The notes: a model not told the origin generated them from the letters alone. DNA of 64,000 bases from Desulfovibrio sp. (GCA_016218665.1 JACRDI010000009.1:33849-97848), one strand, 5' to 3'. Shown: positions 33,464 through 43,382, counted from the first letter of the stretch. Program-made: numbers and translations.

Positions 33464-33479
33464 CTTTCCGCGCGGAAAG
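33464..33479. promoter_or_regulatory. Perfect 16-base palindrome upstream of the diguanylate cyclase
   Basis: CTTTCCGCGCGGAAAG is a perfect palindrome between the stop of the upstream gene and the cyclase start, about 70 bases before the ATG. It could be an operator or a small hairpin. No regulator family is identified. Confidence 0.35.
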
Positions 33480-33498
33480 CGCGGCAAAACGCCGGGAA

Positions 33499-34128
33499 CT
33501 ACGTGTTTTCCCCCGTGGTCCGGCGCGACTTGAACTCGCGCAGGTTCCTCCTGATGTGTTCGGCCGCGAGGGCGGCCTTGTCGCCCTGGCCCGTGTAGGA
33601 GACGCTTTCGCCCCCGGCGATGGCCATGGTGAGCACCCTGCCCGAGAGCTCCACCGCGCTGATGTCGGCGTAGTACACGTCGCGGGTGCCGGCGTCCTCG
33701 GTCTGGTAGGCCACGGGAGAGTAGCCCTTGAGCGGAAAGATGCGCCCCTTGCGGCTGGCGATGACCACGAAGTCCTCCTTGGGGGCCATCACGGTGAAGG
33801 AGGCCTCGGCCTTCAGATCCCGGAGCATCCAGTGGGCGATCTGCCCGCCGACCTCGCTGAAGGGATAGTGGGGCTGGCTCTTGTCGATGCCGCAGGCGCG
33901 CAGGCACTCGGCCTCCAGGTTCTCCAGCACGTCTTCCTGGAAGGCCTTGTGGTTGTCCTTCACCAGGAAGGCGCCGTAGACATCGAGCCCGAGGGGGATG
34001 AGCAGGAACACGAAGCCGGAGAGCCCGCCGGAAAAAATGGTGATGAGGATGAGCGTGAGCAGATAGGCCATGACCTTGGTCTTGGGATTGGAGCAGAAGA
34101 TGATGGGCAGCGATTCGCGCGGGTCCAT
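33499..34128 (-). CDS. Predicted membrane protein of unknown function
   Basis: This 209-residue protein has two closely spaced membrane segments near residues 18-55, then a soluble domain of about 150 residues. The soluble part contains repeated beta-type strands (EASFTVMAPKEDFVVIASRKGRIFPLKGYSPV...), which recalls small PH-like or lipid-facing domains, but I cannot assign a family. The ATG has a weak GGATGG site. It lies between the CBS/DUF294 gene and the diguanylate cyclase on the same strand, with gaps long enough for its own promoter. Confidence 0.6.
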   Translation of the reverse strand: MDPRESLPIIFCSNPKTKVMAYLLTLILITIFSGGLSGFVFLLIPLGLDVYGAFLVKDNHKAFQEDVLENLEAECLRACGIDKSQPHYPFSEVGGQIAHWMLRDLKAEASFTVMAPKEDFVVIASRKGRIFPLKGYSPVAYQTEDAGTRDVYYADISAVELSGRVLTMAIAGGESVSYTGQGDKAALAAEHIRRNLREFKSRRTTGENT

Positions 34129-34194
34129 TGTCCATCCGTAGGCAATGCCAGGGGAAATGGCAAGCTTGCGACGCCTGGCCTGGCGGCGGGCGCC

Positions 34195-35769
34195 TCAGCC
34201 CAGCAGGTGCAGGGCGAAGGAGGTGGACAGCAGGCCTTGCAGCTCCGCCACCAGCTTGAAGGCGGCGCGCAGACGCTCGGCCTCCAGACGGCCCAGCTCG
34301 TCCGGCCGCACAAGGTTGTCCGGCTCGCGCCCCTCTCGGATGGCCTTGGCCTGGGCGCGCATGCGCAGGGTCTGCAGCAGGGAGCAGGCCTCGCGCAGGC
34401 CCTCGGCCAGGGGCCGTTCCAGCACGCCCGCGCGGGCCAGGGCGTCCAGGCGCTCCAGGGTGCCGGTTTCGGCCAGGCCGTGCAGCAGGGCCAGGGCCTT
34501 GGCCCCCTGGGTGACGGGAAACACCCCGCCGCGCTTGATGTCCACGCTGCCCCGGCCCCCGGCGTCCTTCTTGAGGCTCAGGCCGCCGAAGAGCCCAAGG
34601 GGCGGGGCGAAGCGCGCGGCCTCCCTGGCGATGCACTTGAGCAAAAGCGCCCCGTCCCGGAAGCGCGCGGCCAGCTCCGTCCGCAGGCGCGCGCCCAGCT
34701 CCGGGTCCGGGCCGGACTCCCTGGCGAAGCCGGGGGGCGCGGGCAGGGGCCGCAGGTCGGAGAGGAGCGAGGCCGTGACCACGCTGTCCGCGTCGGGCCG
34801 CTCGGCAGCGGCGTCGGCCAGGTCCAGCCAGGCCTCCCGGCTGCGCCGCCAGTCGGGGTTGTCCAGCATGATGCGCCTGGGGCAGGGCGGGAAGCCCAGG
34901 CCCAGCAGGATGCGCGTCAGCTCCGCGCCGAATTCCGCGAACCACTGCGCCGCGCCCGCGCGGTTCTCCAGGTGCGCCCCGCCGGACATGAGCTCGAAGA
35001 CCAGGGCCAGGTCCTGGTCCGTGGCCAGGTACTGCTCCCTGCGCGCCTGGCTGCCCAGCACGCACACGCTGTGCGCCGCCGGGGCGGGGCCGCGCTCGCG
35101 CTCCATGCGCGCCAGGGCCAGGCCCCAGGCGCGGGACATGATGCGGTCGTGCATCTCGCTGATGAGCCGGCCCACGGCCTCGGAGCCGATGCCCTCGGCC
35201 ACGGAGCGCTCGGCCAGGCGGCGCAGCCGGCCGAAGGCCCGGGCCAGGCCCGGCTCGTCCGCGGCGGTGTTGATTTCCGCCGCCAGGGCCAGCGGGCTCT
35301 CGCCGCGAGCGGCCAGCATGTCGCCTTCGCCGAGGAGCCCCCTGGGGCTTCCCTCGCCGTCCAGCAGCACCAGCCTGCGCACCCCGTGGCGCACCATGCG
35401 CGAAAAGGCCTCGATGAGCAGGTCGCCGGGCCGCACGGTGACCAGCGGCGCGCTCATGACGCGCTCCACCGGCAGGGTTTCGGCGTCTTCCCCGGCGGCC
35501 ACCACGCGCACCAGCACGTCGCGCTCGGTGAGGATGCCCAGGGCCCCTTCCGGCAGCTTCACCAGGGCGGCGGTGGCCCCGGCCCTGGCCATGGCGCGCG
35601 CGGCTTCGGCCACGCTGGCGGCGGCCTCCACGAAGACCGGGGCCGGGCAGGAGACGTCGCCGGCGGTGAGGCGCAGGAAGGGATCGGGCAACTGGGCCGC
35701 AGTGGGCTCGGCCGCAGTGGGCTCGGCAGGGCAGGCTGTGGCCGGGGCGGTGTCGGGAGCGTCTGGCAT
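34195..35769 (-). CDS. CBS-domain protein with DUF294 nucleotidyltransferase-like domain
   Basis: This 524-residue protein has two CBS motifs in the first 160 residues (GILTERDVLVRVV and GLLGEGDMLAARG). A nucleotidyltransferase-like domain (DUF294, with VCVLGSQARREQYLATDQDLALV, where GS and the DxD are conserved) and a C-terminal DUF294 helical domain follow. Proteins of this type commonly sit beside acetate/solute:sodium symporters, as here: the actP-like gene begins about 90 bases upstream. The role is probably regulatory, sensing adenine nucleotides. Two start codons are possible; 35769 is chosen for its GGAGG site and 35802 is the alternative. Confidence 0.82.
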   Translation of the reverse strand: MPDAPDTAPATACPAEPTAAEPTAAQLPDPFLRLTAGDVSCPAPVFVEAAASVAEAARAMARAGATAALVKLPEGALGILTERDVLVRVVAAGEDAETLPVERVMSAPLVTVRPGDLLIEAFSRMVRHGVRRLVLLDGEGSPRGLLGEGDMLAARGESPLALAAEINTAADEPGLARAFGRLRRLAERSVAEGIGSEAVGRLISEMHDRIMSRAWGLALARMERERGPAPAAHSVCVLGSQARREQYLATDQDLALVFELMSGGAHLENRAGAAQWFAEFGAELTRILLGLGFPPCPRRIMLDNPDWRRSREAWLDLADAAAERPDADSVVTASLLSDLRPLPAPPGFARESGPDPELGARLRTELAARFRDGALLLKCIAREAARFAPPLGLFGGLSLKKDAGGRGSVDIKRGGVFPVTQGAKALALLHGLAETGTLERLDALARAGVLERPLAEGLREACSLLQTLRMRAQAKAIREGREPDNLVRPDELGRLEAERLRAAFKLVAELQGLLSTSFALHLLG

Positions 35770-35859
35770 GGGGCGCGTCCTCCGGGGTGCGTGGCCCGGC
35801 ATGGGGCTCCCCCCGCCCAGCAATCGCCGCGGCGGGGGGAGCTGTTGTCTCGGCGGGCG

Positions 35860-37407
35860 CTATTCCACGGTCACGCCCAGGTAGTTGCGGACCTTCTGCT
35901 CGGCATAGCGCGCTTCGGCCGCTTCGTCACGCTTCATCATGGAGCCGATCCAGCCGGCCACGAAGGAGCCGGTGATGGAGATGAGGGCCGGGTTCTTGAG
36001 CGGGAACACCGCGGCCGGGTTCTTCAGGATGTCCACCCACACCGTGGGGCTGATGATGATGAGGGCCACGGCCAGGGTGGTGCCGGTGACGATGGAGCAC
36101 ACCGCGCCGAAGGTGCTGAAGCCCCGCCAGGTGATGGACAGGAGCAGGGCCGGGAAGTTGGCGCTGGCGGCGATGGCGAAGGCCAGGCCCACCATGAAGG
36201 CCACGTTCTGCCCCTTGAAGGCCAGGCCAAGGACCACCGCGAGCACGCCGAGGGCCAGGGTGGCGGCCTTGGCCACGCGCACTTCCTCCTGCTCGTTGGC
36301 GCGGCCGCCCCGGAACACGTTCACGTAGAGGTCGTGGGACAGGGTGGTGGCCCCGGCAAGGGTCAGGCCCGCCACCACGGCCAGGATGGTGGCGAAGGCC
36401 ACGGCCGCGATGAAGCCCAGGAACATGGTGCCGCCGGTGACCTCGGCCAAAAGCAGGGCCGCCATGTTGCCGCCCTTGTCCATGCCGGTGATGACGTCCT
36501 GGCCCACGAGCACCATGGCCCCGAAGCCGATGATGAAGGTGAGGATGTAGAAGAAGGCGATGAAGCCGGTGGCCACGAACACGCTCTTCCGGGCCGCCTT
36601 GGCGTCGGGCACGGTGTAGAAGCGCATGAGGATGTGCGGCAGGCCGGCGGTGCCGAACATGAGGGCCAGGCCGAGGGACACGGCGTCCCAGGGGTTGGCC
36701 ACAAGGCCGCCGGGGGCGAGCACCTTGTCGCCATACTTGGCCTGGGCCGCGGCGAAGAGGCTCACCGGGTTCATGCCGAACTTGGAAAGCACCATGAGCA
36801 CGAGCACCGTGGCCCCGCCCAAAAGCAGCACGGCCTTGATGATCTGCACCCAGGTGGTGGCCAGCATGCCGCCGAAGAGCACGTAGGCGATCATCACCGC
36901 GCCCACGAACACGATGGCCACCTCGTACGGCAGGCCGAACATCATCTTGATGAGCGAGCCCGAGCCCACCATCTGCGCGATGAGGTAGAAGCACACGGTC
37001 ATGAGCGAGCCGACGCTTGCCGCGATGCGGATGGGCTTCTGGCTCAGGCGGTAGGCCACCACGTCGGCGAAGGTGTACTTGCCCAGGTTGCGCAGGGGTT
37101 CTGCGATGAGGAACATGATGAGCGGCCAGCCCACCAGAAAGCCGATGGAGTAGATGAGGCCGTCATAGCCCTTCAGCGACACGAGGCCCGCGATGCCCAA
37201 AAAGCTCGCCGCGCTCATGTAGTCGCCCGCCAGGGCCAGACCGTTCTGGAAGCCGGAGATGCCGCCGCCGGCGGTGTAGAATTCCGCCGTGGTCTTGGTG
37301 CGCTTGGCCGCGAAGTAGGTGATGCCCATGGTCACCGAGATGAACACGAAGAAGAACAGGATGCTGGTGAGGTTGGGCTGCCCGATGGTGGTGGTGAACT
37401 GGTCCAT
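35860..37407 (-). CDS. actP: Sodium:solute symporter, ActP-like (acetate)
   Basis: This 515-residue polytopic protein of the SSS family has about 13 hydrophobic segments. Motifs such as [31 protein letters not shown] match the cation/acetate symporter ActP. The family imports acetate or related short monocarboxylates with sodium. The ATG has AAAAGGAG upstream and overlaps the stop of the DUF485 gene by one base, the standard DUF485-actP arrangement. A CBS-DUF294 protein follows, another usual partner. A substrate other than acetate (for example lactate or pyruvate) is possible in a sulfate reducer. Confidence 0.88.
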   Translation of the reverse strand: MDQFTTTIGQPNLTSILFFFVFISVTMGITYFAAKRTKTTAEFYTAGGGISGFQNGLALAGDYMSAASFLGIAGLVSLKGYDGLIYSIGFLVGWPLIMFLIAEPLRNLGKYTFADVVAYRLSQKPIRIAASVGSLMTVCFYLIAQMVGSGSLIKMMFGLPYEVAIVFVGAVMIAYVLFGGMLATTWVQIIKAVLLLGGATVLVLMVLSKFGMNPVSLFAAAQAKYGDKVLAPGGLVANPWDAVSLGLALMFGTAGLPHILMRFYTVPDAKAARKSVFVATGFIAFFYILTFIIGFGAMVLVGQDVITGMDKGGNMAALLLAEVTGGTMFLGFIAAVAFATILAVVAGLTLAGATTLSHDLYVNVFRGGRANEQEEVRVAKAATLALGVLAVVLGLAFKGQNVAFMVGLAFAIAASANFPALLLSITWRGFSTFGAVCSIVTGTTLAVALIIISPTVWVDILKNPAAVFPLKNPALISITGSFVAGWIGSMMKRDEAAEARYAEQKVRNYLGVTVE

Positions 37408-37715
37408 TATTCGCTCCTTTTGAGACCCTGGCGGATCTGGCTCACTGCGCCGTCGTACTTGTCGTTGGCCCAGAACACGTAGACGCCGGTGAGGCCCCAG
37501 GCCAGCAGGATGACGAAGAGGCCCACCGGGATGCCCACCGAGAGCCCTTCCGAAAGCATGGCCGAGAGCAGCGCCTTGTTGAAGGCCAGGACCAGGATGA
37601 AGCCGAAGTACGCCCCCAGCATGACGATCGTCAGGATGGCGGAGATGGCGCCCTTGCTGGCCACCAGGCTCCGGAACTCCGGCGAGTCGATGATTGTCTG
37701 CGCGTCTTTCTTCAT
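37407..37715 (-). CDS. DUF485 small membrane protein, symporter partner
   Basis: This 102-residue protein has two membrane spans (about residues 22-45 and 57-82), a conserved N-terminal [12 protein letters not shown] segment and the usual length of DUF485 proteins. DUF485 genes nearly always precede actP-like symporter genes and are thought to assist them. GGAGG precedes the ATG. The stop codon overlaps the next start by one base, so the two are translationally coupled. Confidence 0.88.
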   Translation of the reverse strand: MKKDAQTIIDSPEFRSLVASKGAISAILTIVMLGAYFGFILVLAFNKALLSAMLSEGLSVGIPVGLFVILLAWGLTGVYVFWANDKYDGAVSQIRQGLKRSE

Positions 37716-38055
37716 GTCGCTTCCTCCTGATTGAACGTTGGTGGCGGGATTCATCCCGGACCCCCTCTCGCGTCCGGGCTTCCGCGCCCTGCGTGAGGCA
37801 AGCTGTAAAGGGCTTTTTGCCCGCATTGACAGCCTCTTTCGCCAAACGGCGGGTTTCAGGCGGTGAGCAACCATTTGCGCCGGTTGAACATTCACCCGCG
37901 ATTTTCCGCCGTTCGCCGCCGGCGAGCGGCAGGGGCCGCGGTGAGCGGCAAAACGGCGGGGTCTCTCCCCGCAGAGTCTTCCTGGCGATGGCGGCCACCG
38001 GCTCCGGCAGGATTCTTGCTTTAAGCTCCGGGCAGAAACATCCGATGGAGCGCGC
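37716..38055. other. Divergent intergenic region, symporter unit / glycosyltransferase
   Basis: No gene is seen. The stretch is rich in short inverted copies of CGGCGG/CCGCCG (for example TTTCGCCAAACGGCGGG, 37841-37860, and related runs to 37965) that could form hairpins. It must contain the promoter of the DUF485-actP unit and that of the glycosyltransferase; a sigma-54-like site is noted separately. Confidence 0.45.
38005..38019 (+). promoter_or_regulatory. Weak sigma-54-like promoter for the GT9 gene
   Basis: CGGCAGGATTCTTGC has the GG and GC of the -24/-12 elements at the correct 10-base distance, with two mismatches to TGGCACG-N4-TTGC. It ends 36 bases before the ATG. A much better site of the same class follows this gene, which adds some support. 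Confidence 0.35.
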
Positions 38056-39672
38056 ATGAACGTCCTTGTGCTGAACCTCACCCGCCTGGGCGACCTCCTC
38101 CAGTCCCAGCCCGCCATAAGCGGATTGGCGGCCGACGGGCACCGCGTGGGCCTCGTCTGCCTGGACAACTTCGCCCCGGCGGCGGAGCTCATGCGCGACG
38201 TGGACGCCCTGTTCGCCCTGCGCGGCGGGCGGCTGCTGGCGCGGCTGCAGGCCGACTGGCGCGGCGCACTGGCAAGCCACCGGGAACTCTTCGACGCCGT
38301 GCGCGCGGAGTTCCCTCCGGATGTCGTCATCAATCTGACGCCTTCGCAGCCGGCGCGGCTGCTGGCCATGACCCTGGCCATGACCAGGGGCGAGGACGGG
38401 GCGGCGGAGCGGACGCGGGGCTTCGTCATGGACGAGCTCGGCTTCAACGCCGATTCCAGCCTCTGGGCGGCCTTCCTGCAGCAGGCCGGGGTGTCGCGCG
38501 GGGCCAGCCCCTTCAATGTGGTGGACATGTTCCGGCGCATCGCCGGGGTGCGGACGGAGCTGCCCGCCGGCGCCTCGCCTTTGCGCGGGCCCACGGACGG
38601 GGAGCGGGCGGCCGCGCGGGAGCGGCTGCTGTCGCTTGTGCCCCGGGCCCCGGAAAAGGGCTTCGTGGCCCTGCAGCTGGGCGCCAGCGAGGACCGCCGC
38701 CGCTGGCCGGTGGAATATTTCGCCCAGGCGGCGCAAGGGCTTGTCCAGGCGGGCTACGCGCCGGTGCTGGTGGGCTCCCCGTCCGAGAGACCCCTGGCCG
38801 AGCGCCTGAAGGCCGCGTGCCCGGCCCCGGTCGCCGAATCCGTCGCCGACCTCGTGGGGGGCACGAATCTGCGCGAGCTGGCCTCGGCCTTGTGCAACTG
38901 CTCGCTGCTCATCACCAACGACACCGGCACCCTGCACCTGGCCGCGGGCCTGGGCGTGCCGTGTCTGGCGATCTTTCTCTGCACGGCCCAGCCCTGGGAC
39001 ACCGGCCCCATGCTGCCCGGCAGCGTGAACCTGGAGCCGGACTGCCGGACCGCCGAGGGGCCATGCCACCCCTGCGCCTTCGGCGCGGCCTGCCCCAACG
39101 ATCTGGCCTGCCGCCGCGCGGTGGAGCCCGCGGGCGTGCTGAACATGGCCCTGGCCATGCTCGCGGGCGATGATCCGGCGGGCGTTGCCGTGCCGGGAGC
39201 CCGCGTCTGGCGCACGGTGCGCGGAGCGGATGGCCTGCTGGACCTGGAAAGCCTTTCCGGCCACGAGGGCGAGGACCGCACCCGGTTCATCCGCCTGCAA
39301 CGCGCCCTGTACCGTCCATATCTTGACGGCGAGCCCCTGCCCAAGGCCGCGGCTCCGGCCGGGCTTTCGCCCGAGGTTTCGGCCGCGCTTGCCCGCACGG
39401 TGGACGAGGCCGTGGGACTGCTTGTCCTGCTGCAGCGCCAGGGGGAAATTCTGGCCCGTGAGCCCCTGCCCGCCATGAAGACCAAGTTCCTGGCCACCTG
39501 GCAGCGGGTGCGCGGCGCGCTGGAGGGGCAGGAACGCCTGGCCCTGCTGGCGTCCCTGTGGACCTTCGAAGCCGAGCGGCCCGGTCTCGATTTGGCGGGA
39601 ATTCTTGCCCTGGCAAGGCGTTATGCCGAGATTTTGGGAAAAATCCGCCAATCTGTCGCGGGTGGTACGTGA
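38056..39672 (+). CDS. Glycosyltransferase family 9 (heptosyltransferase-like)
   Basis: This 538-residue protein has a GT9 fold. The N-terminus ([18 protein letters not shown]) and the donor-site motif ([15 protein letters not shown]) are characteristic of ADP-heptose:LPS heptosyltransferases. A Cys-rich patch ([18 protein letters not shown]) follows, common in a subgroup of Desulfovibrio-type GT9 proteins. The last 130 residues extend beyond the normal GT9 length of about 350 and look helical. GGAG precedes the ATG. Possible acceptors are LPS core or a surface protein such as flagellin. The next genes share its strand. Confidence 0.8.
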   Translation: MNVLVLNLTRLGDLLQSQPAISGLAADGHRVGLVCLDNFAPAAELMRDVDALFALRGGRLLARLQADWRGALASHRELFDAVRAEFPPDVVINLTPSQPARLLAMTLAMTRGEDGAAERTRGFVMDELGFNADSSLWAAFLQQAGVSRGASPFNVVDMFRRIAGVRTELPAGASPLRGPTDGERAAARERLLSLVPRAPEKGFVALQLGASEDRRRWPVEYFAQAAQGLVQAGYAPVLVGSPSERPLAERLKAACPAPVAESVADLVGGTNLRELASALCNCSLLITNDTGTLHLAAGLGVPCLAIFLCTAQPWDTGPMLPGSVNLEPDCRTAEGPCHPCAFGAACPNDLACRRAVEPAGVLNMALAMLAGDDPAGVAVPGARVWRTVRGADGLLDLESLSGHEGEDRTRFIRLQRALYRPYLDGEPLPKAAAPAGLSPEVSAALARTVDEAVGLLVLLQRQGEILAREPLPAMKTKFLATWQRVRGALEGQERLALLASLWTFEAERPGLDLAGILALARRYAEILGKIRQSVAGGT

Positions 39673-39678
39673 TTTGCA
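39663..39678 (+). promoter_or_regulatory. Sigma-54 (-24/-12) promoter upstream of the two-gene unit at 39751-40727
   Basis: TGGTACGTGATTTGCA matches the consensus TGGCACG-N4-TTGCA with a single mismatch and correct spacing. It overlaps the stop codon of the preceding glycosyltransferase gene and lies about 75 bases upstream of the next ATG. Transcription would need RpoN and an enhancer-binding activator, as for many flagellar genes. Confidence 0.65.
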
Positions 39679-39750
39679 AAAGTGGCGTAGGCAGAAAAAA
39701 ACACCCGCCGGGCCAAGGGCCTGCGGAAGACCACCCAAGGAGGGGAGCAT

Positions 39751-40356
39751 ATGATTCTCATCGATGGACGCAAACACGACATGGACGTGACCGACTTTCA
39801 GAACCTCGACCAGGTTTTCGTCAAGGTCATGGAGGACGGGGCCCTGTCTGACCGCGTGGTGACGGATGTGTACGTCAACGAGAAGCCCTTCTCCGAGATC
39901 TATCCCCACCAGGCCGAGGACATCGACCTGCGCGACGTGCAGAGCGTGGACATCCGCACCCTGGGCGTGGGCGAGGTCGCGGTGGAGATCACCCGCGAGC
40001 TCTACAAGGTAGTGTCCCTCATGGGCGAGGGCGCCAGCCGCGTGGCCGAGCTGTTCCGCAACGCCGACGACGCCGAGGCCCTGGAGACCTATCAGGACCT
40101 GCTGGACGTGACCCGCGACTTCATCAGCATGGTCAGCGTGCTGCGCGGCGAGTTCGCCCTGAAGGACCACAAGGAGTTCCTGGAGGCCAGCGACCAGCTC
40201 TCCGGCCTGTTCTCCGAAATGACCGACGTGCTGGCCAACGAGGACTGGATCCTGCTGGCCGACCTGCTGGAATACGAGTTCCTGCCCGCGGTCAACCGCT
40301 GGAAGAAGGTCGTCGCGCTCCTGCGCGAGGACGTCCGGACCTCCGGGAAGGCCTAG
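39751..40356 (+). CDS. Conserved-looking hypothetical protein behind a sigma-54 promoter
   Basis: This 201-residue, acidic, mostly helical protein has no signal peptide or membrane span. The first 60 residues look like a small alpha/beta unit ([19 protein letters not shown]...[17 protein letters not shown]). The rest is long helices rich in D, E and L ([22 protein letters not shown]). I do not recognise a family. A strong ribosome site (GGAGGGG) precedes the ATG, and the next gene starts three bases after its stop. The sigma-54 promoter and helical partner suggest a flagellum-related accessory or chaperone role, which is inference only. Confidence 0.65.
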   Translation: MILIDGRKHDMDVTDFQNLDQVFVKVMEDGALSDRVVTDVYVNEKPFSEIYPHQAEDIDLRDVQSVDIRTLGVGEVAVEITRELYKVVSLMGEGASRVAELFRNADDAEALETYQDLLDVTRDFISMVSVLRGEFALKDHKEFLEASDQLSGLFSEMTDVLANEDWILLADLLEYEFLPAVNRWKKVVALLREDVRTSGKA

Positions 40357-40358
40357 CC

Positions 40359-40727
40359 ATGCACCCGGCGTTCCTCCTGCTGGACAAGGCCCTGGAGTTG
40401 GGGCGCCAGGAACTGGCGCACCTGGCCGCAGGCGAGGTGGAACAGGCCGAGGCCCTGGCCTTCGGGCGCGACTCCATCATCTCCGAGGCGCTGTCTGAGG
40501 ACAGCCTGGCCAGCCCGGTCGACCAGAGCCTGGACGAACTGCTGGCGAAGCTGATTGAGTTGAAGGAACTGCAGGCCCGGATCATCAACGAGGCCGACAG
40601 GCTCAAACAGGACATCAGCCTGAAGCTGCGCCGGGCCGACCAGGAGGGCAAGCGCCACGCCGGCTACGGCCGCGCCACGCGGCCCACCCCGCTCCAGCAG
40701 AGCCGCTTCATCAGCCAGAGCAGCTAG
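40359..40727 (+). CDS. Small helical protein, possibly FlgN/FliT-like
   Basis: This 122-residue protein is almost entirely helical, with heptad-like spacing of Leu and Ile ([43 protein letters not shown]). Its size and composition resemble flagellar export chaperones such as FlgN or FliT, but sequence alone does not prove this. It follows the 201-residue gene by three bases and would be expressed from the same sigma-54 promoter. A terminator hairpin lies just past its stop, inside the convergent ABC gene. Confidence 0.6.
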   Translation: MHPAFLLLDKALELGRQELAHLAAGEVEQAEALAFGRDSIISEALSEDSLASPVDQSLDELLAKLIELKELQARIINEADRLKQDISLKLRRADQEGKRHAGYGRATRPTPLQQSRFISQSS

Positions 40728-40737
40728 AGCGCACGAC

Positions 40738-42351
40738 TCACGATTTCGCGCAGGCGGTCCCCTTCGGGCGGGCCGCCTGTTTCTTTTCGTGCTCCGCCCG
40801 CTCCCCGCAGAACACGATCCTGCCCGCCTCCAGGACGAGCACCCGGTTCACCTGTTCCGGCAGGTCGCGCAGATGGTGCGTCACCATCACCAGCGGCACC
40901 CCGGCCTGGGCCAGGCGCGAAAAGAGCCCCCGCGCGGCCCTGCGCGCCCTGGGGTCCAGTCCGGCCATGGGCTCGTCGAGCAGGAGCAGGGCCGGATTTC
41001 CGGCCAGGGCGCGGGCCAGCATCACCCTGCGCAGCTGCCCGCGCGAGAGCGTCTGGATACGCCTGCGCGCCAGGGCCCGCAGCCCGAAGAAGTCCATGAG
41101 CCGGTCCGCCCGCGCCCGCAGCTCCGGCCCGGCCTCGGCGTACAGACCGATGCTGCCGAAGCCGCCGGACCAGACCACCTCGCGCACGGCGAGGTTCCAG
41201 CCGTAGTCGCGGTCCAGAGCGGCCCCCACCCGGCCGATGCGCCTGCGCGCCTCGTCCAGGGTCTCGCCATCGCCCGCGAAGCCGTACTCCACGCGGCCCG
41301 GCGGGCCGGAGAGGGCCGAGGGCCACACCTCGCCCGCCAGCAGGGAGAGCAGGGTGGTCTTGCCCGCGCCGTTGGCCCCCAGCACCGCCCAGTGCTCGCC
41401 GGGCAGAATGGTCCAGTCGATGCCGGAGAGCAGCGTCCCGCCCTCCGCCACCACGTCCGCGCCGGAGATGCGCGCCAGGAAATCCGCCGGCAGGGCAGGG
41501 GGGGCGAAGGGCAGGGCGGCGTCCGCCGGGCCGGCGCCGGGCAATCCGGCGGATACGGCCGCCTCCAGCCGTGCCAGCACCGCGTCCGGGGGGCCGTCCG
41601 TCACGATGCGCCCGCCCTCCATGGCCACGGCGCGGGTGAGGCAGGCGGGCAGTTCGCTCCGCTCCGCCGTCCGGTGGCTGCAAAAGATCATGGCCAGGCG
41701 CGGGCGGGCCTCGGCCGTGCTGTCCAAGGCGGCCAGGAAGGCCGCACGGGCCGGGGCGTCCAGCCCTTCCAGGCACTCGTCCAGGAAGAGCGCGTCCGGC
41801 CCGCAGGCCAGGGCCCGGGCCAGCAGCACCGCGCGGGCCTGACCGGTGGAGAGCTTCGCCATCCGCAAGTCCGCGAGCTGCGAGAGCCCCAGGGCCTCCA
41901 TGGCGCGCAGGGCGGCCGCGCGTTCCTCCGGCCTGGGCGCGGCGTAGAGCAGGGGCGTGTCGGAGAAGCCCGTGATGACCGCGTCCAGAGCGGTGATGGG
42001 CCATTCGTTGCGGGCGTAGAGGTCCTGCATGTCGCCGGAGACCATGGCCAGCCGCTGGCGCAGGCCCAGCGCCGTGGCCTGCGGGCCGCCCGCGCCGGGC
42101 AGGTCGTAGGTGCGGATGTCCTCCGGCTTCCTGCCGGGCTCCAGGTCCGGCCCGATGTCGCCGCGCAGCAGCTTCAGCAGGGTGGTCTTGCCCGCGCCGT
42201 TCGGGCCCAGCAGCGCCACGCGTTCGCCCGGCCGCAGGCTCATGTCCACGCCGTCCAGCAGCTTCGCTTCCCCGCGCGTGACGCTGGCCCCGCGCAGGCG
42301 CACCAGCGGCGCTTCCGTCATGTCTTTTCCCTCTTCGTGCTTGCCGCTCAT
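40738..42351 (-). CDS. Tandem-ATPase ABC protein (ModF-like)
   Basis: This 537-residue protein has two complete ABC ATPase domains. The first has Walker A GPNGAGKTT, a slightly degenerate signature LSTGQARAV and Walker B ALFLDECLEGLD. The second has GANGAGKTT, LSRGQLRRVML and LLLLDEPMAGLD. There are no membrane segments. The layout matches ModF/PhrA-type soluble proteins, which are linked to molybdenum handling or have unknown roles. No permease is adjacent. The start at 42351 has GGAGG close upstream; 42321 is a good alternative. Confidence 0.78.
   Translation of the reverse strand: MSGKHEEGKDMTEAPLVRLRGASVTRGEAKLLDGVDMSLRPGERVALLGPNGAGKTTLLKLLRGDIGPDLEPGRKPEDIRTYDLPGAGGPQATALGLRQRLAMVSGDMQDLYARNEWPITALDAVITGFSDTPLLYAAPRPEERAAALRAMEALGLSQLADLRMAKLSTGQARAVLLARALACGPDALFLDECLEGLDAPARAAFLAALDSTAEARPRLAMIFCSHRTAERSELPACLTRAVAMEGGRIVTDGPPDAVLARLEAAVSAGLPGAGPADAALPFAPPALPADFLARISGADVVAEGGTLLSGIDWTILPGEHWAVLGANGAGKTTLLSLLAGEVWPSALSGPPGRVEYGFAGDGETLDEARRRIGRVGAALDRDYGWNLAVREVVWSGGFGSIGLYAEAGPELRARADRLMDFFGLRALARRRIQTLSRGQLRRVMLARALAGNPALLLLDEPMAGLDPRARRAARGLFSRLAQAGVPLVMVTHHLRDLPEQVNRVLVLEAGRIVFCGERAEHEKKQAARPKGTACAKS
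40751..40787 (+). terminator. Intrinsic terminator for the 39751-40727 unit
   Basis: CAGGCGG and CCGCCTG form a stem with further inner pairing, followed by TTTCTTTTC. It lies 25 bases past the stop of the small helical gene, within the 3' coding end of the convergent ABC gene. Confidence 0.65.
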
Positions 42352-42440
42352 GCGCCCTCCGGGGCGCATCATGCCCACTGGTGCGGCGGACCGCAAGACC
42401 GGCCTTGCCAGCCGCCCGGCTTCGGGCTACCGCAGGGAGC

Positions 42441-43382
42441 ATGAGCCAAGATTTGTCAGCGTCCCGCATCCCCGTGGCCCTGCTGCGCCAGGAGAATCAC
42501 GCCCGCGAGCCCTTGCAGGCGGCCGTGGAGCGGCTGTTCCGCGCCTGCGGGGCGGATTTCGCGCCGGGAACGCGCGTGCTGGTGAAGCCCAACCTCGTGT
42601 CCAGCGGGAACGCGCGGCTCTCCTGCACCCATGCGGAGACCGTGCGGGCCGTGTGCGCGCATCTGCTGGACTGCGGGGCGCGGGTGCGCGTGGCCGACTC
42701 CCCGGCCTTCGGCAGCGCGGAGCGCGTGGCCCGCGCCTGCGGCATGGACGAGGCCCTGCGCGGGCTCGGCCTGCGCGTGGCGAGCCTGGGCCGGCCGGAG
42801 CCGCTGGCCCTTTCCCGCGGCGGGAGCATCGGCGTCTCGCGCACGGCCCTGGAGGCCGACCGCATCATCAGCGTGGCGCGGCTCAAGGCCCACGGCCAGT
42901 TCCGCGTCACGGCCGGGGTCAAGAACCTCTTCGGCTGCGTGTGCGGCTGCCGCAAGGCCCTGGCCCACATGCGCCTGGGCGAGACTCCCGGAGCCATGGA
43001 ATCCATGGTGCTCGATGTCATGGCCGCCCTGCCGCCGGCGCTCGCGCTGGTGGACGGCATCGTGGCCATGCACCGGGGCGGGCCCGTGCGCGGCGAGCCC
43101 TTCCGCCTGGGCCTGCTTGGGGCGTCGGCCGTTCCAATGGCCCTCGACACCGTGCTTTTCTCGCTGCTCGGCCAGACGCCCGGTACCGTGCCCCTCTGGG
43201 CCGCGGCCCTCTCGCGCGGGATTCAGGGGGCGGACCCGGCCAGCGCGGCATTTCCCCTGGACGCGCCGGGGGACTTCGACGCCGCAGGCTTCGTCATCCA
43301 GGAGCGGCTGGACCCCATGCGCTTCGAGCCGTTGCGCTTCGTGCGCGGGCGGCTCAAAAGCCTGCTGCATCGCTTCGGCTGA
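42441..43382 (+). CDS. DUF362 domain protein
   Basis: This 313-residue protein of the DUF362 family often occurs with iron-sulfur proteins. Family motifs are VLVKPNLVSS near residue 50, then SVARLKAHGQFRVTAGVKNLFGCVCG with three Cys in the centre. DUF362 has no settled function; redox or cofactor-related roles have been suggested. The ATG at 42441 opens the recognisable domain but has GGGAG only one base away, so an upstream start is possible. It is divergent from the ABC gene and is followed by a repeat-rich gap before hypF. Confidence 0.75.
   Translation: MSQDLSASRIPVALLRQENHAREPLQAAVERLFRACGADFAPGTRVLVKPNLVSSGNARLSCTHAETVRAVCAHLLDCGARVRVADSPAFGSAERVARACGMDEALRGLGLRVASLGRPEPLALSRGGSIGVSRTALEADRIISVARLKAHGQFRVTAGVKNLFGCVCGCRKALAHMRLGETPGAMESMVLDVMAALPPALALVDGIVAMHRGGPVRGEPFRLGLLGASAVPMALDTVLFSLLGQTPGTVPLWAAALSRGIQGADPASAAFPLDAPGDFDAAGFVIQERLDPMRFEPLRFVRGRLKSLLHRFG

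Noticed and set aside
33000..37482. A very long open frame on the plus strand opposite the symporter, CBS and diguanylate cyclase genes
   Set aside because: Its product is a low-complexity mix of H, G, A, Q and R typical of the antisense of GC-rich genes. The minus-strand genes beneath it have clear families, motifs and ribosome sites.
37716..40170. Minus-strand open frame running upstream of the symporter across the GT9 gene
   Set aside because: The recognisable symporter starts at 37407 with a good ribosome site. The upstream part is antisense to the glycosyltransferase gene and has no similarity.
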